Source: Hydractinia symbiolongicarpus
Taxonomy: Eukaryota > Cnidaria > Hydrozoa > Anthoathecata > Hydractiniidae
Assembly: GCF_029227915.1 (NCBI RefSeq)
Contig: NC_079883.1
Location: forward strand, 15,130,001 to 15,190,000
Direction: 5' to 3'
Length of the DNA: 60,000 nt
Below the pieces are notes generated by a model. That model was not told the DNA's origin. It ran no database searches and saw nothing but the letters and a program-made list of their open reading frames with translations. Position 1 is the first letter of the stretch. Each line of letters opens with the position of its first letter. The position numbers were made by a program, and so were the translations under genes. Below are positions 27,201 through 36,400 of this stretch, piece after piece.

Positions 27201-30200
27201 AAAGGATCTCCCGACGTCGTTAACAACATTTTTATTGAAGGGTGGGTTAAACCATATCACGTTTCGTTTCCTATTTCTGCCAATCCGATTGGGTTCCTTT
27301 TTATTGAAGGACAAGTTCAGGTTTTTGTATCCGCTTTTTCGGAGGGCTTCTTCGTATTCCGGTTTGGCTTGGTCAAAAACTTGTTCGTTTGACGAATTTT
27401 TGACAAGCCTATCGTTGATTGATATTGGTAGTTGTTTCAAAATATTTTTTGGATGGTTAGATAAAATGTGGACGTATTGGAGCTGATCGTTTGGCTTTTT
27501 GTAGGGTTTGAAAGTTTCTGAATCTAAATCAAGTGTAACGTCGAGGAAGTCTACTCTTTTTAGGTTAGTTTGAATCTCGATGTCGAATCCGATCGTTTTG
27601 AAGGTTTCGATTATTTTTTTACGTTTGGTGTCTGTTGATCTACCTCTTGAGTTTCTTAATACTAATAATCCGTCATCACGGTATAAGCCGATGTCGTCTT
27701 TTCTCACGATTGAAGAGAGCTTTTGCAGAATAAGAATGCCAACTAACTCACAAATTTCGGCTCCATCAAAGCTTCCCATCGTAACGTCAAAACATCCATG
27801 TATATCTTTTTTCTTCCATGGCTCTTCATTGAAAAACAAAAGTGACTTTCGGCAGTGTAAGATAGTTCTTATTTCTTTGTCTGATATCGTAGTGTGTTCC
27901 TTTGCAAAGCGTAATGCCTCGTCTAGAATGTTGTTTGTAATTGATGGGTAAAATTCTTTGATATCAAGCTGGATGAAAGTACAGGTTTGTTTGTTGTGCA
28001 ATGAAGAAAACCAATCCAATACCTGGTCGGTGTTTTTCCACTGGTTAACATGAAGTAAGTTTCGTAGGTCTGAATTAATTCGGTCCAAAATCGATTTGCT
28101 AATGGCACCAAGTTCACTTTTACATGGGTTTATAAGACGACAAGGATGTTTTTGATGAAAGTTTTCTTTGTGATCTTTCAAGGATATGAATGCAGGAGAT
28201 TTTGCGAGTTTTTCAGCGCGATTGTCTATTTTGTAAGAAGATGCAATTTCTTTTGCTTCGGAGTTGATCGCTTTATCGAGAAGGGGCGGTGCTTTTTTGT
28301 ACGTTTTGGTGACGTTTTCTTTCAATAGCTTTTCGTGGAGGTCTGGTGCCATTGTGTAAATGTTTGAAGTTTTATCGGCAAAAACGTAAACCTTGTTTGA
28401 TTTGCGAATGCTTGAAATGTCCTTTTTCAGTTTTCGTTGGAAGGTGTCATGTGTGTTACGAAATTCGATGTTTTCAAATAGGAAACGAAACGTGATATGG
28501 TTTAACCCACCCTTCAATAAAAATGTTGTTAACGACGTCGGGAGATCCTTTCTGAAACTAATTAAGAAGCACTTTACAAAAGAAAACAACCTTCAAAAAG
28601 TTTTCAATAAGAATAACGTTAAAGTCAGCTACAGTTGTACAGAAAACGTGAAGTCCATCATTAATTCACATAATAAAAAAGTTTCTTCAAAAGAAATAAT
28701 CGATACACCAACATGCAATTGCAGAGTTAAAAGAACGTGCCCTCTACAAGGAAATTGCAGAGTTCAGTCTGTCATCTACAAATGCGAAGTCACCGCTCAA
28801 AACCAACCAAAAAAGGCCTACATCGGGTTAACTGAGAAAGAGTTCAAAGAACGCTACGGTGGGCACAAATTATCTTTCAACAACAAAAAGTACATGAACA
28901 GTACCACGCTGTCCACTTTACATCTGGCAGTTAAAGGACCAAAATATCACTCCGGAGTTAAACTGGTCGATCGTAAAACGTGTAAGAAGTTACTTGAACA
29001 AAAGCAAATCGTGTCCACTTTGTCTGCAAGAGAAATTGGAAATCCTTAGTTACGAAAATAAAGACGATTGGCCAATTATAAGTCAAAAGACTGATAATGA
29101 CATTTTGACACTTTTTTTATTGTAAATTACTGATTTTATTGCACGTTTTACAGCCTCAATTAATTTTGTTATACTTATAGGAATTTAAATCAGTTGAATT
29201 TATTTTACAGCTGAGGATTGTATAGTGAATACATGAAACTCTGAGTACTGTAAAAGCACAGTTTACTTTATTACCCTTGTTATAGATATACATATGATAA
29301 AATTACATTTTTTAAAGATATATCCTTCTGCATGCATTCAATTTTTAGGATCACAAACAGTAATATTTTTATTGATCTTCTATGTGAAATAAGCAGTTTA
29401 AGAGCTTATTGTTACTATCATTACATTTACTACTTTGTGAAAACGAAAAACATTTTTATCAATCCGTCAGCTTTAAATCATGATACTGGGGAATCGTTTC
29501 CCTACCCTCAACAAATTTTCAAGGCTGTAACACTAAAACCTAAACATTTTTTTCTAAATTGAATTATACATACAATTTGGTAATGGAGCAACTGATGAGC
29601 TGACTACAGGAAACACAATTGTTGAGGTACTTCCTCCTGCATCAGGTGACTCTAAAGGACAAAAAGGCTTATATATATAAATTACATACCAATTGACTTC
29701 ATGTTTAAATTGGGCAATTGCATGTTGAATCCTATGTAATTAGCTAAAATAATCTCAATATACTTAAAAAAGCCTTCTGGACTTATCACCAACCACCAAC
29801 ATCTTAAGTTTATTGATCTATTGTGATAAAATATATACTGACTGATTGCCAACCCACGACCATTGCAAATGCTTCCACGCTTAGTCTTTATAATTTTGGC
29901 TGTTTTACAGCAGGTATGATGAAGATGTCCTAAAGGCTTCAATTATAACTTTCGAAAAAAGTGACTTTTTTGGTAAAATCTTAATTAGTTTCGAGCTATA
30001 GGAAAAGTTTATCTAATTACACAGAATTATAATATCACAAATTTGAAGCTGAGAAACAATTGCAGATGAAAGATACTCAGGATAAATAAATAGAAGAGGT
30101 AAAAATTATTTGCATCACTACATTTCTTAATAGAAAAAAAAACCTTATTAATTTCAGAAATTAGGTCTAAAATCTTGGGAACTGATAAGATTTTCCAAAA

Positions 30201-31844
30201 AATAAAATGATGTTTTGTGTTTTCATGGTGATATAAGAAAGCAGGCGTGCTTTGGCTGTGTTGGCATGTTGAACTAATTTGCCAAAGCTATCTGTTTGAA
30301 ATGTAGCTATCTGTCTGTGCAGTGCTTTATGTTTAATGTTGTTTAATGTGTTAAGACTGTTGTTTAACTAGCTAGCTATATGTGTTTTTCTTACTTAAAA
30401 ACCTAAAATATCAGTCCAGAAATATACTTTAATACAACAAAACCTTACCATGAGGTTCTCTTTTCCAGATGTGAGTGACCCTTTGGGTATTTTCATAAAT
30501 ATTTAGATTTTACTTTATAACTAGCTAAGGGGCCAGATGAGGGATATGAAAGGCACAAAGTTTAGCTAACCACGCAATGAGTTTTACAAAAAAACAACAG
30601 CTACTTAAAAATGGATAAGAGCACCGATATTACCCAACAAATACCTTTCGCGTACATTCAGAAATAATATCTTTCCAGAAAAGAACAATTTTGCACTTAA
30701 AAGGAGAAGCGGACGGTAGTGGAAACACTGCGTGTGACCTGCGCTTGCTGTTTTTTGAAAAACTCAAAACCACCCGTATGCAAAGAGATTTATGTAATTA
30801 TGATGCCAAATCATTTAAAGTTAATCTAAATTAACAAAAGTTTGGGAACAAAAACCAAGCAATACGAAAGTGTTTTGACACACCATCGTTCACCAAACCT
30901 CATCCCTAGGGCTCTTTTACTCTCACCGGCGCTGCGCTTATTGACAGGTCTGACATATTTGTCCACCCATCAAGTATACAAAAGACACAGCAGGCCCTGT
31001 GATAGAATTTGGAGTTCCAAAATAATATATACTTACGGCCATTGCATCCAGATAAGTAAAATACTAAAAAGAAGAAAAATAAAACGAAATAAACGTCTGC
31101 AATATAAGTTTTCTTCTGCTTTTTAATCTTGATATTACTTATAGCCTTGTTCGATCTGCACTCAGTGCATAGAACATTCTCTTAAAAGGCTATGGTAAAC
31201 AAAAATTTAATGAAATTATGTAAACACGATTAGCAAAGTCGCTAAATATCGCTTTCCACAATAATGAAATTCGTGATTATTTCCGAAGCTCAAAATGTAC
31301 TCGTTGTTCGAATGACACGCAATGATTTGTCGACAATCCTTTAAACCTGAATTTCACTAATTTCCTGACAAAGGTATTTTTCAGTATGTTGATAGACTAT
31401 TGATCACACATTGCGGTTTTTATTCGAAAATCAGCCACAAATCCGTTACACGTTGTTTGTGCTTCTTCTATTGTATATCTCTCGCGTCAGGTTGACTGTT
31501 GCTTGCAAGTTGTTTCGTTCTTTGAAGAATTTTGGCTTCGTGTTGCTAACAATATGTTGCATATGAAAAGGTGTTTGACGTTTGAATAAAGTAACTTTTT
31601 AAAATTAAATTAAATCTAACAGTGGTCAGCCTCGTCCCTAGGGCTTGTTAAATTTCTTTGTAGGTACAAAGCGCTGCTAGATTTTTTTGTATTGGTACGA
31701 AGCGTTGTTCAGCCTTCAGTTAAAATAAACTTTAACCAGCAACAAAAGACTTGTGGTTTAATAATAAAAAAACCATAGTCACTCACCTATTAAAATACAT
31801 GTCCACATTGCTATACGATAATTTTTTAATCTGTTTTTCTCCAT
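9156..31844 (-). CDS. large mosaic EGF/NIDO/AMOP/VWD/SEA transmembrane protein (MUC4/mucin-like family), 40 exons
   Basis: Forty coding exons chained on the minus strand give 7320 nt, i.e. 2439 residues plus stop, with consistent splice phases throughout. Order: signal peptide (1-28), Ser/Thr linker (29-54), 12 EGF modules (55-542), NIDO (from 543), AMOP (from Cys794), VWD with GDPH at 987-990, a beta-rich stretch (1251-1340), about 16 EGF modules (1340-1994), SEA (2005-2133), EGF, SEA (2177-2308), EGF, one transmembrane helix (about 2361-2383) and a 50-residue tail. NIDO-AMOP-VWD plus EGF plus a membrane anchor is the core of vertebrate MUC4 and resembles insect mesh and SUSD2. Coral skeletal-matrix mucin-like proteins are similar from memory. 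Probable role (inference): cell-surface adhesion or matrix organisation in an epithelium. Expression is unknown. Weak points: donor of the exon ending at 11513 (GTTGGG), two possible donors at 22643/22625, and possible unseen microexons in the long introns. Confidence 0.85.
9722..9833 (-). CDS. exon 39: transmembrane helix and stop-transfer signal
   Basis: After DLTT comes an uninterrupted hydrophobic stretch of about 23 residues ([19 protein letters not shown] and WFVL), then NRRKRKSSK. This is a classic single-pass type I anchor. Phase 1-2, donor GTAAGC. Confidence 0.85.
10159..10302 (-). CDS. exon 38: juxtamembrane EGF module
   Basis: [18 protein letters not shown]...[14 protein letters not shown] in a 144-nt phase 1-1 exon, followed by an acidic KKIDDGDDG stretch before the membrane. 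Confidence 0.85.
10755..11398 (-). CDS. exons 35-37: second SEA domain
   Basis: Exons 11250-11398 (phase 1-0), 11095-11156 (0-2, 62 nt) and 10755-10939 (2-1). The exon phases and the 62-nt middle exon are identical to the first SEA domain, proving a duplication of the three-exon block. Encoded: [20 protein letters not shown], then a short strand, then [14 protein letters not shown] and a helix. No GSVVV cleavage motif. Confidence 0.72.
11513..11641 (-). CDS. exon 34: EGF module between the two SEA domains
   Basis: [18 protein letters not shown]...[14 protein letters not shown], a calcium-binding type EGF in a 129-nt phase 1-1 exon. The donor assumed here, ATAG/GTTGGG, is weak and should be checked against transcripts. 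Confidence 0.75.
11901..12660 (-). CDS. exons 31-33: first SEA domain
   Basis: Exons 12509-12660 (phase 1-0), 12360-12421 (0-2, 62 nt) and 11901-12073 (2-1). Encoded: [17 protein letters not shown], the helix 1 region with the N-P-[ST]-S-x-x-[YH] style signature; a short middle strand in the 62-nt exon; then [15 protein letters not shown] and a helix ([14 protein letters not shown]). SEA domains sit near the membrane in mucins and adhesion receptors. The G-S-V-V-V autoproteolysis motif of MUC1 is not present at the expected turn, so cleavage is unlikely. Confidence 0.72.
12741..12770 (-). CDS. exon 30: 30-nt Thr/Pro/Ser microexon
   Basis: Acceptor CACCTAG and donor GTAAGT flank 30 bases that encode [10 protein letters not shown] in phase 1-1. 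It joins the second EGF array to the first SEA domain. A Thr-rich spacer like this is a typical O-glycosylation site (inference). Confidence 0.65.
12905..16135 (-). CDS. exons 22-29: second EGF array (about 16 modules)
   Basis: Exons 15926-16135, 15249-15491, 14875-15117, 14513-14782, 14183-14425, 13596-13841, 13236-13448 and 12905-13150, all phase 1-1 and 210-270 nt. Unlike the first array, nearly every exon carries two complete EGF modules, a C-x-x-x-C-x-N-T-x-G-S type followed by a D-[VA]-[ND]-E-C type, so two-module exons were the unit of duplication. The first exon completes an EGF begun upstream ([13 protein letters not shown]) and adds a non-calcium module with extra cysteines ([15 protein letters not shown]), as in the EGF pair after VWD in MUC4. 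Confidence 0.87.
16221..16538 (-). CDS. exon 21: beta-rich linker and first part of an EGF
   Basis: A 318-nt phase 1-1 exon. The first 85 residues ([13 protein letters not shown] ... [12 protein letters not shown]) have alternating hydrophobic residues of an Ig/cadherin-like beta sandwich without cysteines. The end ([11 protein letters not shown]) is the first half of an EGF module completed by the next exon. Confidence 0.75.
16825..18060 (-). CDS. exons 18-20: VWD domain and its C-terminal extension
   Basis: Exons 17839-18060, 17338-17661 and 16825-17082, all phase 1-1. The first opens with [20 protein letters not shown], the start of a von Willebrand type D domain; Gly987-Asp988-Pro989-His990 is the GD/PH site cleaved autocatalytically in several mucins. 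The second carries [19 protein letters not shown], the calcium-site loop of VWD. The third begins [14 protein letters not shown] and contains paired Cys residues, like the segment after VWD in mesh and MUC4. Confidence 0.87.
18265..20114 (-). CDS. exons 15-17: NIDO and AMOP domains
   Basis: Exons 19990-20114 (phase 1-0), 19166-19531 (0-0) and 18265-19093 (0-1). The first gives [14 protein letters not shown] and joins to [10 protein letters not shown], the NIDO signature; then [10 protein letters not shown] and [11 protein letters not shown] follow as in nidogen-type domains. From Cys794 the AMOP domain follows: [24 protein letters not shown], and [16 protein letters not shown], with the Cys-Cys pairs seen in MUC4, SUSD2 and mesh. 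A coding hexanucleotide repeat at 18631-18661 inserts (Arg-Asn)4 at residues 852-859. In the family AMOP is extracellular and linked to adhesion. Confidence 0.85.
18631..18661 (-). repeat. coding (TTTCTA)n hexanucleotide repeat in the AMOP domain
   Basis: About five units of TTTCTA on the plus strand encode alternating Arg-Asn residues on the minus strand, in frame. Expansion or contraction would add or remove whole Arg-Asn pairs without a frameshift. Confidence 0.85.
20846..24650 (-). CDS. exons 4-14: first EGF array (12 modules)
   Basis: Exons 24528-24650, 24185-24304, 23934-24053, 23360-23485, 22996-23118, 22643-22768 (alternative donor 22625), 22435-22563, 22172-22288, 21809-21931, 21503-21622 and 20846-21082 (two modules). 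All are phase 1-1 and 117-237 nt. Most start with D-[IV]-[ND]-E-C and carry C-x-N-T-x-G-S-[FY]-x-C-x-C-x-x-G-[FY], the calcium-binding EGF pattern with the hydroxylation-type Asn/Asp. Calcium-stiffened rod structure is expected from the family. The module at 22172-22288 begins DIDES and has lost its first Cys, so its disulfides cannot be normal. Phase 1-1 symmetry allows insertion, loss or skipping of modules without a frameshift. Confidence 0.88.
21388..21437 (-). pseudogene. relic EGF exon 3' end within an intron
   Basis: Minus strand reads [13 protein letters not shown] followed by GTTAGC, matching the end of its neighbours (for example GYTGNPCTG), but no acceptor or first half is present. 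It lies beside intron sequence duplicated from the next intron, so it is probably the truncated remainder of a duplicated EGF exon. Confidence 0.6.
24651..26410 (-). other. part of intron 3 of the EGF gene
   Basis: AT-rich, no EGF-like exon seen. The segment at about 25690-26340 has higher GC, several GACGTC/GACGTCA words and ends in TAGCGTATTATTATATAGAT; it looks like an unclassified dispersed repeat, but no second copy lies in the window. Confidence 0.4.
26601..28480 (-). CDS. Penelope-like reverse transcriptase with GIY-YIG endonuclease, 5'-truncated
   Basis: About 625 residues of intact reading frame. It contains RT motifs ([30 protein letters not shown], in which YRDD replaces the usual YxDD catalytic loop), the linker [17 protein letters not shown], a Cys-rich segment ([15 protein letters not shown]) and a C-terminal GIY-YIG type nuclease ([10 protein letters not shown]...[18 protein letters not shown]...[14 protein letters not shown]). 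The first 37 residues of the open frame beyond 28480 come from antisense reading of the inverted repeat and are not native. The native N-terminus is missing, so the copy is probably inactive although its frame is open to the stop at 26601. Confidence 0.88.
28477..29049 (+). pseudogene. inverted partial copy of the Penelope-like ORF (C-terminal part)
   Basis: Plus strand repeats the minus-strand ORF from [12 protein letters not shown] through [18 protein letters not shown] to NSTTLST, after which a frameshift replaces the nuclease end with an unrelated frame ending in ...REIGNP. About 60 bases of the original 3' coding end are deleted after 29065. Nearly identical sequence to the left copy suggests a young rearrangement. 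Confidence 0.85.
29574..29651 (-). CDS. exon 3: Ser/Thr/Pro linker after the signal peptide
   Basis: A 78-nt symmetric phase 1-1 exon with a TTTAG acceptor and a GTATGT donor, encoding about 26 residues rich in Ser, Thr, Val and Pro. No Cys; probably an extended, possibly O-glycosylated spacer (inference). Confidence 0.6.
29652..31036 (-). other. intron 2 of the EGF gene, no element firmly recognised
   Basis: Non-coding. It contains a CTCATCCCTAGGGCTC motif at about 30898, related to one in intron 1 (31629) and to others at 44.7, 45.2 and 50.7 kb. Confidence 0.5.
31037..31063 (-). CDS. exon 2: 27-nt microexon completing the signal peptide
   Basis: A pyrimidine-rich acceptor (ending TTCTTCTTTTTAG) and a strong donor (GTAAGTAT) flank only 27 bases. 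In phase 1 they encode VFYLSGCNG, which extends the hydrophobic core of exon 1 and adds small residues suitable for signal peptidase cleavage before Gln29. Without it the hydrophobic core would be only about nine residues long. Confidence 0.65.
31787..31844 (-). CDS. exon 1: start codon and first part of signal peptide
   Basis: ATG at 31844-31842 opens a frame [19 protein letters not shown] that ends at a GTGAGT donor in phase 1. It has a basic n-region followed by the start of a hydrophobic core, which is completed by the next microexon. Confidence 0.7.
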
Positions 31845-32804
31845 TATATTCGCTGAAAATTAGAAGTACAAAACATTATTAACTCATCATAAATAATACT
31901 CTAATGAAAAATCGCATTTATAATAAGAAATGATTTCTTCTAAAAGCTGAAATAAATACAACAGCGAATAATTCCTTAGCATTGAGCATTTAGCATTGAG
32001 GCGTTAAAGTGCTATATAAAATTCTTGCAGGCTAAATGTGTTTGCTTATTTTTAGCAGCCTTGTGATTATATCACACTCTAGCAATACTTACCACCACAG
32101 AACAAAATTTTATTGATCATCGCTCAACTATTTCTTTATTTTAAACTCATATACATAAGGTCTTTTATTCTTACTAATGCTTATTTAATGCAAGCAGATA
32201 GCAATTGTAAAGCTGCCATGGTAGCGACATAATCAAATGATGGAGATAACACAAAAAAATGCAGAAATTCTTTAACCTAATATAATGCACGTAAAGGTGG
32301 CATTGTAATAGAATCAATGCCTTGATTACCGTCGAAACAAAGCAATATCAGTTCGAATAGCAAAAGCGTTTTGAGAAAATACAATACCAAATGTTTTTAA
32401 CAGAATTGGTATTAATCAATTCAAATAGCATCAATTTGTATTGATTGCAATGTTTAGTTGAAGTTCCAACAGAGCAGACATGCTGGAGCTAAATCCTGAT
32501 TCGCAACAAACATTGTATGTCTTTTCAATAAATCTTGGTTTTAGTCATATTATGTTTTTGTCTTGTTAAAATATTTCCCAGGAAAGGTTGAAAGAGCAAA
32601 CAAGTACAAGCCTCTTTCTGCTTATGCAAACACTGGACGAAACTGAATGAGAGATGATAAAACTTTTGAAAATCTAGAGAATAAATGATTAGTGTCTTCC
32701 ATGACACGAAAATTTAAATAAACTAAAAATATTTAAAGTTTTTTGCTTATAAAATACGAATATCTAACAGTTTATTTTACATATTACGCCTACACAAAGA
32801 TAGC
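31845..32804. other. intergenic between the EGF gene 5' end and an inverted-repeat element
   Basis: Presumed 5' flank/UTR of the minus-strand EGF gene. No TATA box or initiator could be assigned with confidence and no gene is seen. Confidence 0.45.
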
Positions 32805-33293
32805 GTTCAGCCTATTCGGTCGAGGGAAGGGCGGATTCCGCCCCCTCCCTGCCGTTTTTTTAATAACTCTTTTTTGATATGCATGCTTTTTATACTAATT
32901 TTTCATATTTGCATATTAGACACCTGTATGCGTCACGTGATTAATCCGATTACTCGATTTTTTCGGATTTTACCCGAAAATTGGGAAAAAACGAATTTTC
33001 AGGCAATTTTTGCCCTTATGCGACAAACTATGTAAAAACCAGTATATGTTAAATAATTTTTACCAGAAACTTATAGATTGTAAAAATTCGTTCTAGAACG
33101 CAACTTATTGAAGGTCACAGAAAAGTGCTGACTTAAGCAGAAATGTATTGCTGCCATTTTGTCTTACATGACGTATTATTAGTGTACGATGTTTGATTCA
33201 ATTTGAACAAGCTTGTTAAAAGTTATAAAGAGGGAGGGGCGGAATCCGCCCCCTGTCATGATATGTTTGAAATACTCAGGGCTGAATAGTAAT
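32805..33293. mobile_element. GC-rich terminal inverted repeat element (MITE-like)
   Basis: GGGCGGATTCCGCCCC...CCTCCCT at 32829-32850 faces its reverse complement at 33231-33252. Pairing continues inward imperfectly (TTAATAACT / AGTTATAAA) and outward to a TTCAGCC pair at about 32809 and 33284. About 490 bp long with an AT-rich non-coding centre. It sits 190 bp upstream of the hexosaminidase start. Class unknown. Confidence 0.6.
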
Positions 33294-33483
33294 AACTCAG
33301 AGACCGGATACGAAGTGTGCCAAAAGATAAGTAACAATCAAATTTTAAACCACACTATAACTAATATTTGAATACCGAAAATTCCGGTTTATATATTGCC
33401 CAGTGAAGCGTGCGATATGCCATGAAAATCATACTGCAAAGATTGTATGAGCATAATGGTTGTTGCCTAACGGAGTAAAAGAA

Positions 33484-36400
33484 ATGTGCTTTTTCAGCGT
33501 TCTCCTATTACTGTTGTCGATTCTAATCCTTGCAAATGCTCAAAGAAACTGGCGAAAAGTTTATTTAGAGGACCCGAAAAGAATACTTAGTGGATACCGT
33601 AGAAGTACGGATATCGTAGCTGAATTCACTGATTTAGGTTACGAGTACGAAACAGGAAGTATATGGCCAAAACCAAGAACTGAAATGAGATCAGAGTCTG
33701 TCTTTTACACAATAAATCCCAAGACTTTTAATTTTTCTGCAACCGTCAGTAATGCAGTACTAAAGAACGCCCTGGGGCGTTATCAGGAGTTGACTTTTCC
33801 GGAAAAAGGTCTCCGCCCTGAATATGACCTGGAAAAGATAGAGACACTAGAAGTAATTGTAGCAGAAATTGACCAACCATTGTCTCAAGAAAGCAATGAG
33901 TCCTATACTCTCCGCATAAAAGCTCCGAAAACGACGCTAAAGGCTAAATCAGTGTGGGGCGCCCTCCGTGGCCTTGAAACTTTTTCACAGGCAGTATATC
34001 AAAACGGTTCCTCCTATTGGGTAGCCGAAAACAAAATCACTGATTACCCGAGGTTTTACTACCGTGGGTTTCTTATTGACACTTCGCGTCATTATTTGCC
34101 TGTTGCGAAAATTTTTCAATTTCTCGATGCTATGGCCTACAGCAAGTTTAACGTGTTACATTGGCATATCGTGGATGATCCTTCGTTTCCATACGTCAGC
34201 AAAAAATTTCCACAACTTCATAAAAATGGTGCGTTTAATGCGAAGACCCATATTTACACTCCAGAAGACGTACAAGATATTATTGAATACGCGAAGCTAA
34301 GAGGGATTCGAGTGATGCCGGAGTTCGATACACCAGGTAAAAAAAAATTATTGACTATTTATGTAAATAACAAACTAAGCATTATTTCACCCTAAAATTT
34401 TTTGTTTGACCTCGCTTGCAGTCTTCTTCTGGTTTTGAGGTCAGCAACTTCGACATCAAGCTTCTAACAATGCCACAGGGCCTAGGTTCGAGGTCGTTTG
34501 GATATTAAATTAATTAGAAGTACTGAGTTCCATGTAAACAAAGATGGTGTCGTCAAATTGAGATTATAACTATGCGAGTTTATATACGAATAATTAATCT
34601 CGGATAATCTCTATTATGGCTTGTTTCAACTTGCTTTGTAATGGACAATTTCGGATCCAATTAAATCGTTGCCCCAGTTCCAATTATTAAAAAAACTCTG
34701 TTCTCACAAGCTCGTTTTTACAAAAAGCCTGCTTCGCCTTGCTTAGATACATACATACATCAGATCAACTTTAACATTTGTGTTGATTAGATAGGTTCAA
34801 CGTCAACGTCGTGTTTTGTGCAAACAAGAAAGCGAGTATTATCCCGCTAGCAACAGTTGGGTTGGTTAATTTACCTTTAATTAAACGTGATAGAACTTAA
34901 CCGTGAAGCAAACACTAACATTTTCTTTATGACAATATGGGTGGAAACGTTTGAATATGTAGTGAACATATATGCAGACGAAATTATCACCAAGGTAATA
35001 CATGCCACGGGTGCAGTAATAATCATAAACAGATGAGTTTGACACACACTTAGGAGCTGTCACTTAAGTCATAATCAGGTTTTTAAATACAATTAAAATG
35101 CGGGACATTAGTAAGTGAGCGCAAGGTTTACCGCGTCATGTATCTTGGTAAGAATTACTTAGTCTTGTAAGCTTGAAAAGAGGGAAGAACTTTTTACGGT
35201 GTTGTAATTTCAAATATCAGCAATCAGGTGTGGCTTTGGCAGAAATTAAATTATTTGCAAAGATAAAACAGTTGTAAAGAAAAGAATTTAGGATTCTAAT
35301 TTCGCGTATATTAGGCTAAGAAACAGAAATATTTTTTCATAAAATGCTCAAAATCCTTAAAATCTTTGGTTTGATTTTTTAACGATTAACTAAAGCATTA
35401 AAGCAAATCAACCCAATCATATGCTGACTAACAACGCTTATTGTTTCACACAGGACACACCCATTCTTGGGGAGGAATACCTGGTCTATTAACAGACTGT
35501 GGTGAGACTGGTCAACAAGAAGAAATGTTCAATGACATGAAGGGTCCTATCAATCCTATACTTGAAGGAAGTTATGAATTTTTAGAAGAATTTTTCAAGG
35601 AGGTCAGTATAACGGTGTTTTTGTCAATTGCTCGATGTTTTACTTTTTTACCCCTTGCTGCTTTACGTGTCACAGGAACTCTAGTCGCATCTCTATTTTT
35701 TTATGCAAATACAAAATCGGCGCATGACTAAAATACCTTAAAAAAACAATAGAATAGAACTTTCGTTAAAGATAAAAAACGTGTCAAAAAACTCATTTCT
35801 ACACAGAACTTATCCCAAACACTAGTGTCCAGACCACTTGTTTAGAATGAAATAATATTTCCTAGATTTTCGGACCCTTCTTTGCCTGTAGCTAAAAAGA
35901 ACATATTGAGTTAAATAGAATTTGATAAGGAGTCCACAAACTATGCACTTACAACACAGAGAACATATTGTAAAACAAAACTTTTCAATAAGAGAAAATA
36001 AAAAACAATATCACAATTTTTCTCCATACACGCCAGGCCTAATTTCATAATAGGATTCTGTGTTGAAGAAAACTCTAGCTTCTAAATGGACACCAAACTA
36101 ATTATTATTCCTTCACATAAGAAAATAAGATGTTTGAAATAGTCACAAAATTTAACTTAGTGAGAGAGGCCACAGACATAAAATTTTCAAACATCTTGGT
36201 GAATAAAAAAAATCTTCGTTTTTTGATAAAGTTAAACTTTAAAAAATGTCGCCTAATTCTCGTTCAGATAACCGAGGTCTTTCCTGACGAATATTTACAT
36301 TTGGGAGGAGATGAAGTTGATTTTAAATGCTGGATGAGCAACAAACGCATAATGCAATGGTTGCAGGATAAAGGAAACGGCGGAAACGGTACAACGTTAC

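Larger units (their letters stand above)
26411..29284 (-). mobile_element. Penelope-like element with long inverted repeat, in intron 3 of the EGF gene
   Basis: A central unique part (about 27284-28476) is flanked by a long inverted repeat: 26411-27283 on the left, 28477-29284 on the right. Both outer ends read TATAACAAGGGTAATAAAGT toward the centre. The left copy is the 3' half of a Penelope-like ORF; the right is the same segment in the opposite direction with a deletion and frameshift near its 3' end. Partial copies in tandem or inverted order are characteristic of this element class. The element lies on the same strand as the host gene ORF. Confidence 0.85.

Noticed and set aside
28481-28589. 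N-terminal 37 residues of the Penelope-like open frame
   Set aside because: They are the antisense reading of the inverted repeat arm, so they are an artefact of the rearrangement.
33460-33483. Hexosaminidase start at an upstream TTG
   Set aside because: Not a eukaryotic start. The ATG at 33484 begins a clean signal peptide.
36130-36267. Open frame continuing upstream of hexosaminidase exon 3
   Set aside because: The family motif FFKE followed directly by [IS]-[TS]-E-V-F-P-D is restored only if this part is intron; the extra residues match nothing in the family.
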